From OLB11 sp041392835 (GTDB lineage Bacteria; Bacteroidota; Bacteroidia; Chitinophagales; Chitinophagaceae): 64,000 nt of DNA. The translations under genes were made by a program, and so were the position numbers. Each line of letters begins with the position of its first letter. Within the stretch, counting starts at the first letter, position 1. Below are positions 37,401-45,198 of the stretch, piece after piece. The stretch lies in NCBI GenBank assembly GCA_041392835.1, contig JAWKLF010000001.1:558001-622000 (forward strand), written 5' to 3'. The notes under the pieces were generated by a model. It worked only from the letters and a program-made list of their open reading frames with translations. It had not been told where the DNA came from and searched no databases.

Positions 37401-39542
37401 TTTACAGATGTACAACCAAATTCAAGCTATACAGTAGTAATGAGTACTACACAAGGTACTATTGGTAATCCTTCACCAGCACCTAGCTTACCTGCTGGCT
37501 GGTATAATGTATCAGAAGATTGTTGTGACAATACAGGTAATGATGGTACTACTAACGGTATAACCAATGTAAATATCGGAACTACTAATGTTGATAACGT
37601 AAACTTTGGTATAACTCAACAAATGTCAATAGGAAATCTTGTATGGGAAGATACAGATAGAGATGGATTAAAAGGTTCTACTGAGCCTGGAATATCTGGA
37701 GCTACTGTAAACTTATACATGGATGCTAATAACGATGGTACACCAGATGGTGTTGCAATACATACAACAACAACTAATACATTAGGCTACTATGTATTTA
37801 ATGGTTTGGCAATGGGTAATTACATAGTAGGTGTAGTGCCTCCAACACCAACTACAGGAAATCCTTATATCAGTAGTAAAATAGATGAATTAAATCCTAA
37901 TTCTGATACAGATAATAATGATAACGGTATTTCTACAACAGGAAGTGAAACCTATAGCGGTACAGTAGTTTTAGTACCTAATATGGAACCATTAGGAGAA
38001 CTTCCAAATAATGCCACTGCTTCAGATGCAAATGCAAACCTTACAATAGACTTTGGTTTCTATCAACCAGTTAATATACTTGGTAACGTATTTGTAGATA
38101 ATAATGGTCCAGCTAATGTAGATGGTAATGGTATTGGAATAGCAAGTGGAAATCAATTATATGCTAATTTAACAGACCCTACAGGCAACGTAATTGCAGT
38201 AGTACCAGTAACAGTAAGTGGAACATTTGCATTCAATGACGTAACACCAAACACAAGCTATTCAGTAATCTTAAGTACTACACAAGGCATAGTGGGCAAC
38301 CCTGCACCAACATCAGCATTACCAACAGATTGGAGAAATGTTAGTGAAGATTGTTGTGATAATATAGGTAATGATGGAGCTACTAATGGTATCTTAAGTG
38401 TAGCTGTGACTAATATAGATCAAATAAATGCTAACTTCGGTATTTATCAGCCACTATCGCTTGGTAATTTAGTATGGTTAGATGATAATAAAAATGGCAT
38501 TAAAGACCCTACAGAATCAGGCATTGATAATGTGACTGTAAATTTATATCATGATGCTAATTTAGACGGAACTCCTGATGGAGCTGCGATACAAACTACT
38601 ACAACAGACCCTAATGGTTTATATGTATTTAATGACTTATTTAGAGGTAATTATATAGTTGGGGTAGTACCTCCAGCAGAAACAGGTGGTTCTAATACAA
38701 TTTCTACAGTAGGTGAAGAGATGAATCCTAATCTAAATGGAGATAATAATGATAATGGTATAGTTACTATTGGAAATGAAACATTTAGTGGAACTATAGG
38801 CTTAGTTGCTAATACAGAACCTTTAGGGGAATTACCAAATAATGCAACTTCAGTAGATGCAAGTGCAAATTTAACACTTGACTTTGCCTTTATTCTTTGT
38901 CCTGATAACTTCACTTTTGACCCAGTATATGTATGCGCTGGTACAACAGTAGACTTAACTACACTCGTATCTGCAGACTATTCAGGTGGTACATGGTATC
39001 AAGGTGGCCAACCTATTACTAATACAAATGTTTCAACTGGTACTTTTGAATATGTATATACAAACGGTACATGTACAGCAACGGGTACTGTAACGTTAGA
39101 AACTCAAGTTCCCGACTATGCACCTACTATAGCTATAACACCTGCTGTAGTAAATGGAAATAAGCCAGTTCGTGTAATTATAACAATTTCAGAATTACTT
39201 AATAGAGGTTCTTGTACACCAATCTATGTGTTTGTACCAAGATTAGAACCACGATTTGTATTCTCATGGGAGCCAACTGCAACTGCTTTCGGTTCTATAT
39301 CAGTAACCAATACAGACTGGCAGTATTATACAAGCAATCCTAATTTCTACATCTGGCAATATATAGGTCAGTCTACATTCCCTCCTTTAGGAAGCTCTAA
39401 ATTTGGTTATGTTGGTACTTATGATCCTCATAATACAGATGGTATTACAACCTTTAGTGTACAAATATTCCAAGGAAGTGGTGGAGAAACAAACCTAAAT
39501 AATAACACAGATTCTGAGAACTTATTATACTTCAGAGAATAA
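31500..39542 (+). CDS. Giant secreted repeat protein (PKD/SprB-like and SdrD-like modules)
   Basis: The product is 2680 residues from the ATG at 31500, which leads straight into a long signal peptide (KNSIAVLLTFFMFFISKETFSQ region); the upstream ATG at 31431 would add 23 residues. In order: a carbohydrate-binding-like jellyroll (SNYSFESNTTGWT), two copies of a large module containing SCSGSNKFQWNQT and VPxGICVDY, a second jellyroll between them, four tandem PKD-like repeats of about 80 residues (SWSPATGLSST, NPTTTATANTTYTVTVT), three more divergent ones, then three units of about 275 residues, each pairing an EDCCD/TGNDG module with an SdrD B-like repeat (WNDVNKDGIK, DANNDNVPDG). The C-terminal 150 residues are Ig-like with no recognised T9SS domain. 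An adhesin or surface-layer-like role is inferred. Confidence 0.9.
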   Translation: MCQTLQKTYLSKRNVKNSIAVLLTFFMFFISKETFSQCAVNMPSISTSGSCAVASFYPTGSSSSIETMWAKNTNGTITAETAWSTTTSTTYCPSVSGYYRMCARVNSSCTVYESSDTYVTVGSTCSSCANNLISNYSFESNTTGWTTSNGAFSRTTNYAPCGSYKANYAPNNNSNWLWTDIGNGSDIYSGTANLSFFGAISSSSYSADVRIYAYDMNWNSLGYSNYVQIDKVLNNSPAGLQQYNLSYVLPSGTRFIQVGFWADNGSILYVDNFCLTANTTVQTCNNVTSGGTIGSDETFCGSSFDPANITNITSPSGGSGTLEYIWLQSYDGGTTSTSISGAYGATYNPPVISQTTWYRRCARRAGCSNYDGESNWIKKEVSFCAPSLSCSGSNKFQWNQTINPTTGSNGYSAVRFICGSTTTYTISSLPVAFAGPVTVNVSDAVSYDGYVGRTSTGVSGQDHEQWRVLFKKNGATVYATPYTGDVADNVEQAYWQGSLGTSTFLPNGADQIVLEHYCVANSTSGPHSVVPMGICVDYSSSTCLNQTDLVTNGTFNTASVTGFNTQVPSGSYGFTTNPSTVYGSWPSFGDITTGTGNMMWFSDDQTPISNRKSWYQTYSVVAGDNYTFAVYARNLLSGSGQTPTIKLTANGSQIGTATTLNYNNGWTLIAATYTPTTSGNVEFAIVLSNNGVYYDYVLDNVQLIKCSNCSNITSGGTIGANQDYCGATDPAMINNVTLPTGGSGTIVYQWQKSEDGGVTWLTNTSATSSSYDPVGVITVNTIYRRQARRSTCSDWVNSNYVYVNVNSCTFTAPSLSCSGSNKFQWNQTISSTTGSNGYSTVRFICGSTQTYTISTLPTAFSSAVTVNVSDAVSYDGYLGRTSTGLQANEKWRVLFKKNGATVYATPYTGDIADGVEQASWQGSLGTSTLLPNGADQIVLEHFCEANGTSTGPNSVVPIGICVDYTPCGNITSPGSIATNYSYCVSGNPPAFTSVNPASGGCDGSIEYQWQISSNNSTWTNISGATSATYDAGNLTSTTYYRRAAKRTTQTTWLYSNVLTITINPAPTANAGPDKTLTCTTPSATLGVASTAGYTYSWSPATGLSSTTVSNPTTTATANTTYTVTVTNSTTGCTASDVVIVTVNKTPPIANAGIDYTINCTNLSATLGVASVSGYSYSWLPATGLNATNIAQPIATPTSTTTYTVTVTGTNGCTATDAIVITYDKTPPTANAGADKTLTCTTPSATLGVASTAGYTYSWSPATGLSSTTVSNPTTTATANTTYTVTVTGANGCTASDVVIVTVNKTAPTANAGPDKTLTCTTASATLGVASTAGYTYSWSPATGLSSTTVSNPTTTATANTTYTVTVTGSNGCTASDIVVVTVNKTNPTSGITGLNTVCATESLTLQANPTNSNFTYAWSATGGATTTGLTTNSNITYTWPSAVANTTQTVTLVVTNTTNGCTSTYTHSVNVTTEVFANAGPDKTICQGASTQIGASPSGPAGATYSWAPNYAINSTSVANPVVTPLTTTTYTLTTTLNGCVKTDMVTVNVNVLLGPGAEAGNAVSTCAGQAITIGGNPTSTSAGVSYLWTPSTGLNNSTIANPQVTTSTSGWYKVKVTNNSGCYNEDSVYVTINPCININGNVYVDNNGPTNVDGTGTGSAGTTQLYANLTNTSGTVIASVPVNANGTYQFNFLTPNTTYNMVLSTTQGTVGNPAPSTTLPTGWSNVSEDCCDNTGNDGTTNGTTSVTVGTSNVSNVNFGITQPLSLGNTVWNDVNKDGIKQTTESGIQGATVYLYKDANNDNVPDGAAIANTTTNANGNYVFNGLTPGNYIVGVVPPTPTSGAPYTSSPVNEMDPDLNVDNNDNGVTTTSGQTYSNAITLAAGTEPTGETPNNGTAPDANSNLTLDFGFYQAISITGNLFEDNNGPTNVDGTGIGTPSATPVYANLVNTSGNVVAVVPVASNGTFTFTDVQPNSSYTVVMSTTQGTIGNPSPAPSLPAGWYNVSEDCCDNTGNDGTTNGITNVNIGTTNVDNVNFGITQQMSIGNLVWEDTDRDGLKGSTEPGISGATVNLYMDANNDGTPDGVAIHTTTTNTLGYYVFNGLAMGNYIVGVVPPTPTTGNPYISSKIDELNPNSDTDNNDNGISTTGSETYSGTVVLVPNMEPLGELPNNATASDANANLTIDFGFYQPVNILGNVFVDNNGPANVDGNGIGIASGNQLYANLTDPTGNVIAVVPVTVSGTFAFNDVTPNTSYSVILSTTQGIVGNPAPTSALPTDWRNVSEDCCDNIGNDGATNGILSVAVTNIDQINANFGIYQPLSLGNLVWLDDNKNGIKDPTESGIDNVTVNLYHDANLDGTPDGAAIQTTTTDPNGLYVFNDLFRGNYIVGVVPPAETGGSNTISTVGEEMNPNLNGDNNDNGIVTIGNETFSGTIGLVANTEPLGELPNNATSVDASANLTLDFAFILCPDNFTFDPVYVCAGTTVDLTTLVSADYSGGTWYQGGQPITNTNVSTGTFEYVYTNGTCTATGTVTLETQVPDYAPTIAITPAVVNGNKPVRVIITISELLNRGSCTPIYVFVPRLEPRFVFSWEPTATAFGSISVTNTDWQYYTSNPNFYIWQYIGQSTFPPLGSSKFGYVGTYDPHNTDGITTFSVQIFQGSGGETNLNNNTDSENLLYFRE
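32653..34390 (+). repeat. Two copies of a ~150-residue module inside the giant protein
   Basis: Copies at about 32653-33110 and 33943-34390 both encode LSCSGSNKFQWNQTI, TVNVSDAVSYDGY, WRVLFKKNGATVYATPYTGD and ICVDY. A different block (jellyroll plus a short GGTIGAN domain) lies between them. The module was not matched to a known family by eye. Confidence 0.8.
34690..35659 (+). repeat. Four tandem ~240-bp PKD-like repeats, three nearly identical in DNA
   Basis: Units begin at about 34690, 34933, 35173 and 35416. Units 1, 3 and 4 share long identical DNA stretches such as the part encoding TVSNPTTTATANTTYT, while unit 2 (GIDYTINCTNLSATLG) is clearly diverged. This points to recent duplication or gene conversion that skipped unit 2. 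Confidence 0.85.
36411..38910 (+). repeat. Three ~830-bp units, EDCCD module plus SdrD B-like repeat
   Basis: Units start near 36411, 37237 and 38074. Each encodes G-N-V/L-x-x-D-N-N-G-P-x-N-V-D-G, then STTQG, SEDCCDN, GNDG, then an SdrD B-like domain with GNxVW, DANNDG-type Ca-binding loops and GNYIVGVVPP, ending LTLDFGFYQ or a variant. One EDCCD module also occurs alone in the next gene. Confidence 0.85.
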
Positions 39543-39545
39543 TCT

Positions 39546-39553
39546 TAATTTTG
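39546..39553 (+). promoter_or_regulatory. Putative -7 box of the T9SS companion gene
   Basis: TAATTTTG (followed by C) right after the stop of the giant gene, 52 bases before the ATG at 39606. TTA rather than TTG occurs at the -33 position. Confidence 0.4.
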
Positions 39554-39605
39554 CACGAAACTCAAATAAAATAAAAAATTATAAAAAAATAAAAAACCTA
39601 AAAAA

Positions 39606-41135
39606 ATGAAAAAGATTCAATTAGTATTAATGGCACTTGTATTCGCTACGACAGGCGTATTTGCCCAAACAGCATACAATCCATTTACTCAAAACATTCA
39701 TTTTGTTCCAGAACCTACTGCTTTTGGATTCGAATGTGGTACGACACCTGAAGTTGTATTTACAATGGGCTTAACTACTCAAGCCGATGCAACTGATGTA
39801 ACAAATCCTCTCGGTGTTATTATTTGTATTGGTGGATTTAATTTTGAAGGTACTGACATCACACAAATTGTGTCAGGATCTTATGCATCAAATTTTGATT
39901 GGGAAATTGATTCCTTTGCACCTAACTGTATTGTAGGTACTCAAAAACAAACATTAGAAGGTACAGGAACCAATCCATTATTCCCAAATCCCAATGCTTC
40001 TGGCGAAATAAGAATAAAATTACAAGTTCCAGAAACATCGCCTATTGGTACGGTATTGAGTGTAAACGTGAATTTACAAGTACCTGGCTATATGCAACAA
40101 TTTAACTCTCAGCCAGATGATAATGAATCTACAACTACGCAAACATTTTGCCCTTTGAGAATTGTAGGTACCTTGTACCACGATACGTCATTAGTAAATC
40201 CTTCAATATACGATGGTAATAAACCATTTAATAATCCAAACGATACTTTAGTTTATGCTTATTTAATTGGCCCAGGCGGCGATGTTGAACAAATAGTTCC
40301 TATCGATTCTAATGGTACCTATCAATTTACTAATGTGTCTCCTAATACTACATATACAGTTTTAATAAGCACTGTACAAGGTACTGTTGGAGCACCACCT
40401 CCACCAGTAACGTTGCCAACTGGTTGGTCAAATACAGGTGAAGATTGTTGCGATAAGACAGGTAATGACGGTATTGAAGATGGTACTATTGTTGTAAACG
40501 TTACCAACGCAACTTTAATTAATGTTGACTTCGGTATTTACAATCCTAATCCAACAGGTCCATTACCTACCATTTATAAAGAATTTAATGTTACAGAGCA
40601 TAATTGTAATGTAATTTTAACTTGGATGTCTGAACAAGAAATTAATAGCTCACACATTGATGTATTAAGAAAAGATGAAGCTAATGGCTCTTACAAGAAA
40701 ATAAGCGAAATTAAAGCAGCTGGCAACAGTCAAATAACAAAAAGTTATAGCTATGTAGATAATACAGTATCTCATAAAGAAACACCGTATTCGTATCAAT
40801 TGCGCTTTGTAGATATAGATCAAAAATATACCCTTTCAGAAGAAAAAACAGTAAATGTACAATGTGATAAAGCAGATGCTAACGTAGCCATTTTCCCTAA
40901 TCCAGCAAAAGACGGTATCAATATTGTATTCTCTGCTGAAGAAGCTGGTGCAATCTTCGAAGCAGACCTTGTTGACGTAGCTGGTCGCAAAATTGCTCAT
41001 CAAGGTATTGAATTAGTAAATGGAAATAACGTCATTTCTTTCAACACTAAAAGCTTAGCTGTAGGAAGTTATTTCATTCGTTATTCAGTTAGCGATGGAG
41101 GTACTAAAGGCTCTATTAAGTTTTCTAAAAACTAA
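39606..41135 (+). CDS. T9SS-exported surface protein sharing the EDCCD module with the giant protein
   Basis: This 509-residue protein has a signal peptide (IQLVLMALVFATTGVFAQ), an N-terminal Ig-like domain (residues about 20-180), one EDCCD-type module (about 185-310; STVQGTVG, TGWSN, GEDCCDKTGNDG) like those in the giant protein, a fibronectin-like domain (about 325-420) and a type A T9SS C-terminal sorting domain (about 425-509: VAIFPNPAKDGINIVF, LVDVAGRKI, LAVGSYFIRYS). The T9SS domain directs outer-membrane export and LPS-linked anchoring. The gene begins 63 bases after the giant gene and ends in a strong terminator, so both may be expressed together. A role as an anchoring partner is inferred. 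Confidence 0.9.
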   Translation: MKKIQLVLMALVFATTGVFAQTAYNPFTQNIHFVPEPTAFGFECGTTPEVVFTMGLTTQADATDVTNPLGVIICIGGFNFEGTDITQIVSGSYASNFDWEIDSFAPNCIVGTQKQTLEGTGTNPLFPNPNASGEIRIKLQVPETSPIGTVLSVNVNLQVPGYMQQFNSQPDDNESTTTQTFCPLRIVGTLYHDTSLVNPSIYDGNKPFNNPNDTLVYAYLIGPGGDVEQIVPIDSNGTYQFTNVSPNTTYTVLISTVQGTVGAPPPPVTLPTGWSNTGEDCCDKTGNDGIEDGTIVVNVTNATLINVDFGIYNPNPTGPLPTIYKEFNVTEHNCNVILTWMSEQEINSSHIDVLRKDEANGSYKKISEIKAAGNSQITKSYSYVDNTVSHKETPYSYQLRFVDIDQKYTLSEEKTVNVQCDKADANVAIFPNPAKDGINIVFSAEEAGAIFEADLVDVAGRKIAHQGIELVNGNNVISFNTKSLAVGSYFIRYSVSDGGTKGSIKFSKN

Positions 41136-41212
41136 TATTTAAAATATTTTTATTAACAATATGTAATCCTATATTGCTAATATAATTAGAAAGCAATTAA
41201 AAAATATCATGG

Positions 41213-41249
41213 CGTGCTGCAATTCTACATTGCAGCACGTTTTTTTTTG
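41213..41249 (+). terminator. Rho-independent terminator after the T9SS companion gene
   Basis: Perfect 10-bp stem CGTGCTGCAA / TTGCAGCACG with a 7-base loop, followed by a run of ten T. It ends the transcript of the surface-protein pair. Confidence 0.92.
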
Positions 41250-41281
41250 TGTAAAATCCTCTTTAACACATACAACCCAAT

Positions 41282-41330
41282 AATACAATATATTATGTAT
41301 GTAAAAATTATGTATGTAATATATTGTATT
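41282..41330. repeat. 14-bp perfect inverted repeat enclosing two direct repeats
   Basis: AATACAATATATTA at 41282-41295 is the exact reverse complement of TAATATATTGTATT at 41317-41330. Between and overlapping the arms are two direct copies of TTATGTATGTAA (41293-41304 and 41308-41319). There is no T run, so it does not look like a terminator. It may be an operator or an RNA hairpin ahead of the gene at 41488. Confidence 0.7.
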
Positions 41331-41487
41331 CCTTATAAGACGAAATCTAATATGTTGATAAACAGACTAAATAAAATATTATAAAAAATAATATTAAAAT
41401 AATATACATATAATAAATTGAAAATCAATATAATATAAAAAATATTGGCATAGTCCTTGTAAAATCATCTTTACAAAACTAAAAAAG

Positions 41488-43769
41488 ATGAATACAAGAA
41501 CAATTTTTAAACTTACTAGTTACTTATTAATTTTTTCTCTCAACTCATTTGCTCAAACTGAGAAGATTTAGTATTCAAAATTTCGGTTCAAACTACGAAT
41601 AATACCGTTGAGCTTAAGTGGCATAAAATTGCAGGTGTAACAGCCTACAATATTTTTAAAAAAGCCAGAAATAGTAGCGTCTTTGTACCTGTGCTGGTAA
41701 ATGTTCCTGAAAATGATACCGTATATACCGATACCAATATTTTAGAAGGTGAAGCTTACGAATATAGTATACAAAGTGCAGCTAATATTAACATATCGGG
41801 TTATGTTTATGCAGGAATAAAAGTACCTGTTACGCACAATCAAGGAAAAATATTATTGCTTATTGATGACACCTATCAGACAGCAGCTGCTTCACAACTT
41901 GATACTTATAAAAGAGATTTAGTAAAGGAGGGTTGGACTGTATTAGAACAATACATTAGTCGATCTCAGTCTATAGCAAGCGTAAAACAATATATCACAG
42001 ATGCATATGCAAGCTATGGAAATACCTTTAAAGGAGCTATCTTGATGGGTCATATACCTGTGCCATATAGCGGTAATTTGGCACCAGATGCACACCCAGA
42101 CCATCAAGGCGCTTGGCCATCAGATATTTATTATGCCGACATCAATAATATTAGCGCTATAAATTGGAAAGATCAAAGTATCAACATCAATGTAGCTACC
42201 GATCCCAGAAATCATAATTTAATAGGCGATGGTAAATATGACGTTTCTGTAAAAACTTCTAATACTACATATCCCATTTTTGTAAGTAGAATCGATGTAT
42301 ATGATATGCCAAGTATAAATAGTGATGATCAAATACTATTTATTCAATATCTTGAAAAATGTCATGCTTATCGTTCGGCATCCAATAAATTTAAAATGCA
42401 AGGCATAGTACATGATAGTTTTGGATGGAACTCTGGTGAAGCTTTTGCACAAAATGGGTGGAGAAATATTTCTTCATTAGTAAAACCCGAAAATACAAAA
42501 GCAGGCAACTTTATTACAGATACAAAAACAGATTCCTATATATGGGGCTATGCATGTGGACCCGGTACATACACACAAGCCGTAGGTGTAGGTACTACCA
42601 ACGATTTTCAAAGTGCTGATATGAAAAGTGTATTTAATATGATGTATGGCAGCTACTTTGGAGATTGGGATAAACAAAACAATTTCTTGCGTGCACCACT
42701 TGCAAGTCCATCAGCAGCACTGGTAACATGTTGGGCAGGAAGACCTAATTGGTTTTTTCACAATATGAGTTTAGGTGAACCCATTGGCAATAGCTTTGTT
42801 ACAACCGTAAATAACAATACAACATACTATCCAAAAGGGCTATTTTCTGGAAGAGTGCATCAATCTTTGCTTGGTGATGCAACACTCAAAATGTATATGT
42901 TTGAAGCACCAACAAATGTATCAGTTCAAGGAATAGACAATAACACAAAATCCTACATAACATGGACTAACTCAGTAGATGCAGAAGTGACAGGATACTA
43001 TATATACAAAAAAAATAGTTTGACTGAGGAGTTTGATGTATTGACTCCGAACCCCATTACCGACAATCAATTTGTGTATGACCTTAATGGAAACACTTTT
43101 GACCCCAATGATGAATATATGGTAAGAGCTGTAAAATTAGAACAAACAGCAACGGGTTCTTTTTTTAATCTTAGTCCTGGTGCTTTAAGTACAGAGCAAA
43201 TCAATACAACCTTGCCAATAGACAAAATAAATCTTTCGGCTACAAAATTAAATACAACTACAAACAATTTAATTTGGGATGTAACAAACGATCAGAGCAT
43301 TACAGAATATATTGTAGAAAGAAGCAGCAATACAGTACAATATGAGGCTATAGCAAGCGTTAAAGCATATAATAATGCGGCCTCAGAAAATATATATACC
43401 TACTTAGATACTAAACCACATGAAAAAAATAATTATAGAATCAAGGCTATAGATATCAATGGAAAAGTAAAATATTCTGAAGTAGCATATCTTGAAAATA
43501 AAGTTTCGATTAGTGAAATGATAGCCTACCCTGTTCCTTTCAACCAACAACTCAATGTTCAGTTCTATGCCGAAACGGAAGCTATAGTTGAATGTACCAT
43601 GTCAGATATGTTTGGCAGAAGAGTCAAAAACCTAACAATTACTCCATCTATAGGTATGAATACGTTTCAAATTCAAAATATAGAAAACCTAAGTCACGGA
43701 AATTATCTATTGGTATTGTATGATGCCGAAAGTAAGAATAAACAGATGCTTAAAATACAAAAACAATAA
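41488..43769 (+). pseudogene. Gingipain-like (C25-type) T9SS protein gene with a frameshift after the signal peptide
   Basis: From the ATG at 41488 the frame gives a signal peptide (TSYLLIFSLNSFAQ) and stops at TAG 41569-41571. The rest of the protein is in another frame, open from 41562, reading EDLVFKISVQTTNNTVELKW and continuing to 43769. Removing one GA from ACTGAGAAG restores ...SFAQTEDLVFKI..., so a two-base insertion is likely. The body has an N-terminal fibronectin-like domain, a Rossmann-like part resembling peptidase family C25 (GKILLLIDDTYQ, VKQYITDAY, GAILMGHIPVPYSG, SALVTCWAG-type core), two more fibronectin-like domains and a type A T9SS domain (IAYPVPFNQQLNVQF, MSDMFGRRV, LSHGNYLLVLY). 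The catalytic Cys/His pair could not be assigned with certainty. A GTG at 41691 could start a cytoplasmic remnant. Confidence 0.75.
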
Positions 43770-43851
43770 AATAAAGGCTTGCTTTGGCAGCACTATCAGA
43801 GTCAAAGCAAATCTTTTCTGTTGAATAACAGTTAGATTTTTAGTTTTTGTC

Positions 43852-43880
43852 AAAAAGGACTACGTTATGTAGTCTTTTTT
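43852..43880 (+). terminator. Terminator after the gingipain-like gene
   Basis: AAAAAGGACTAC / GTAGTCTTTTTT, a 12-bp arm pair with one mismatch and a 5-base loop, followed by T. It sits between convergent genes and could serve both strands. Confidence 0.7.
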
Positions 43881-43896
43881 GTTTTAGATTTTTTTT

Positions 43897-44379
43897 TTAA
43901 TGACACTTAAAATAATCAAAAGGCTCCAAGCAATCTAGGCATTTATACAATGCTTTGCATGCAGTAGATCCATGTTGAGAAATCAATTCGGTATCTTTAG
44001 AGTCGCAGCGTGGACAAGGCACAATGGCTGCTTCATAATGAGGATTTTCGTTTACTCGATATTGAGGCGGGCATATGCCGTATGCTTTGAGTTTCTTTTT
44101 TCCGGCTTCGCTCATCCAGTCTGTAGTCCATGCAGGAGACAATACTTGATGTATGATAATTTGTTTAAATCCGTGAGACATAAGCTCCATACGAATATTA
44201 CTTGTCATCATATCCATAGCCGGACAGCCTGTATAAGTAGGAGTTATTAATACAGTAACTTCTGTATCGCTATGTACATGTACATCACGAATAACGCCCA
44301 GATCTTCGAGCGTAAGCACAGGTACTTCGGGGTCAGAAACCTGAGCCAATATTTTTTTTACATCAGATACAGATTTCAT
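43897..44379 (-). CDS. paaD: PaaD, phenylacetyl-CoA epoxidase accessory protein
   Basis: This 160-residue protein has an N-terminal MIP18/DUF59 domain (VSDPEVPVLTLEDLGVIRDV, ITPTYTGCPAMDMM) and a C-terminal zinc-ribbon-like tail (CPRCDSKDT ... CKALYKCLDCLEPFDYFKCH). This two-part build is specific to PaaD, which helps mature or maintain the iron-containing ring-1,2-phenylacetyl-CoA epoxidase. It is the last gene of a paaB-paaC-paaD unit on the minus strand, 19 bases after paaC. The catalytic subunit gene paaA and the reductase gene paaE are not next to it. Confidence 0.92.
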   Translation of the reverse strand: MKSVSDVKKILAQVSDPEVPVLTLEDLGVIRDVHVHSDTEVTVLITPTYTGCPAMDMMTSNIRMELMSHGFKQIIIHQVLSPAWTTDWMSEAGKKKLKAYGICPPQYRVNENPHYEAAIVPCPRCDSKDTELISQHGSTACKALYKCLDCLEPFDYFKCH

Positions 44380-44398
44380 ATTGATAAATATTTACTAA

Positions 44399-45163
44399 TT
44401 ACCATTCACTATTAGGAAATGCACGTTGCATATACTGCATTTCAGCCAATATAAATCCCATATGCTCAGAGTGTAAGCCTTTTTTTCCGCCTTTATGAAA
44501 CCAACCATTTTCATTGGCCTTTGGCATCGTTAGCTTGCCTTCATTCACTACATCTTGTATGTGTTGCAACCATTCTGTTTTCAAATCGCCCAAGGCGGGT
44601 GCTATACCTTCTTTTTGCATCAACGCTTCTACATCCGATGCTTCAAACATTTCGCCAGTATAATCCCAAAGTGAATGTAAGGCTGTTTGCATTTTTTCAT
44701 TACTTTCGGTAGTGCCATCGCCAAGGCGCACAGCCCACTCGCTACTAAAGCGTTTGTGATAAGCTACTTCTTTAATAGTTTTTTCAGCTATGGCTGCCAA
44801 TTGTGCATCCTTGCTTTGTAGTAGTTGCGAATAAAACAAATATTGAAAGGTATCAAAATAAAGTGATTTAGCTATTGTAAACGCAAAGTCTCCAATGGGT
44901 TGTTCTACTAATAAAATATTTCTAAAATCTCTTTCTGTACGTTGATACGGATAATAATCTTCGTTTCGAGGAGTAGATTCTAAACTGGCTGCATATTGAT
45001 ATAGTGCTCGAGCATTGCCAATTTGATCTAAGGCTAAATTAGCAAGAGCTATATCTACCTCCAATATAGGACCATGTCCACACCATTCACTAAGCCTATG
45101 TCCGGCTATCAGATTGTTGTCTGCCAGGTGTAAAATATATTGGATACGTTCGTTAGGGTTCAT
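44399..45163 (-). CDS. paaC: PaaC, structural subunit of phenylacetyl-CoA epoxidase
   Basis: This 254-residue ferritin-like protein has LHLADNNLIAGHRLSEWCGHGPILEVDIALANLALDQ near the start and KEVAYHKRFSSEWAVRLGDGT in the middle, hallmark PaaC segments. PaaC forms the structural partner of the catalytic PaaA in the PaaAC heterodimer. It lies between paaB (35 bases upstream) and paaD. Without paaA in the window the complex would need a distant paaA gene. Confidence 0.93.
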   Translation of the reverse strand: MNPNERIQYILHLADNNLIAGHRLSEWCGHGPILEVDIALANLALDQIGNARALYQYAASLESTPRNEDYYPYQRTERDFRNILLVEQPIGDFAFTIAKSLYFDTFQYLFYSQLLQSKDAQLAAIAEKTIKEVAYHKRFSSEWAVRLGDGTTESNEKMQTALHSLWDYTGEMFEASDVEALMQKEGIAPALGDLKTEWLQHIQDVVNEGKLTMPKANENGWFHKGGKKGLHSEHMGFILAEMQYMQRAFPNSEW

Positions 45164-45198
45164 AAAATTGGAGTAAAGAAAATGATTAAAAGTTTTTA

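Larger units (their letters stand above)
41136..41487 (+). other. Intergenic interval with terminator and palindromic element
   Basis: About 350 AT-rich bases without a gene. It holds the terminator at 41213-41249 and the inverted-repeat element at 41282-41330. The 130 bases before the ATG at 41488 are extremely AT-rich, and no complete promoter pattern was found there. Confidence 0.6.
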
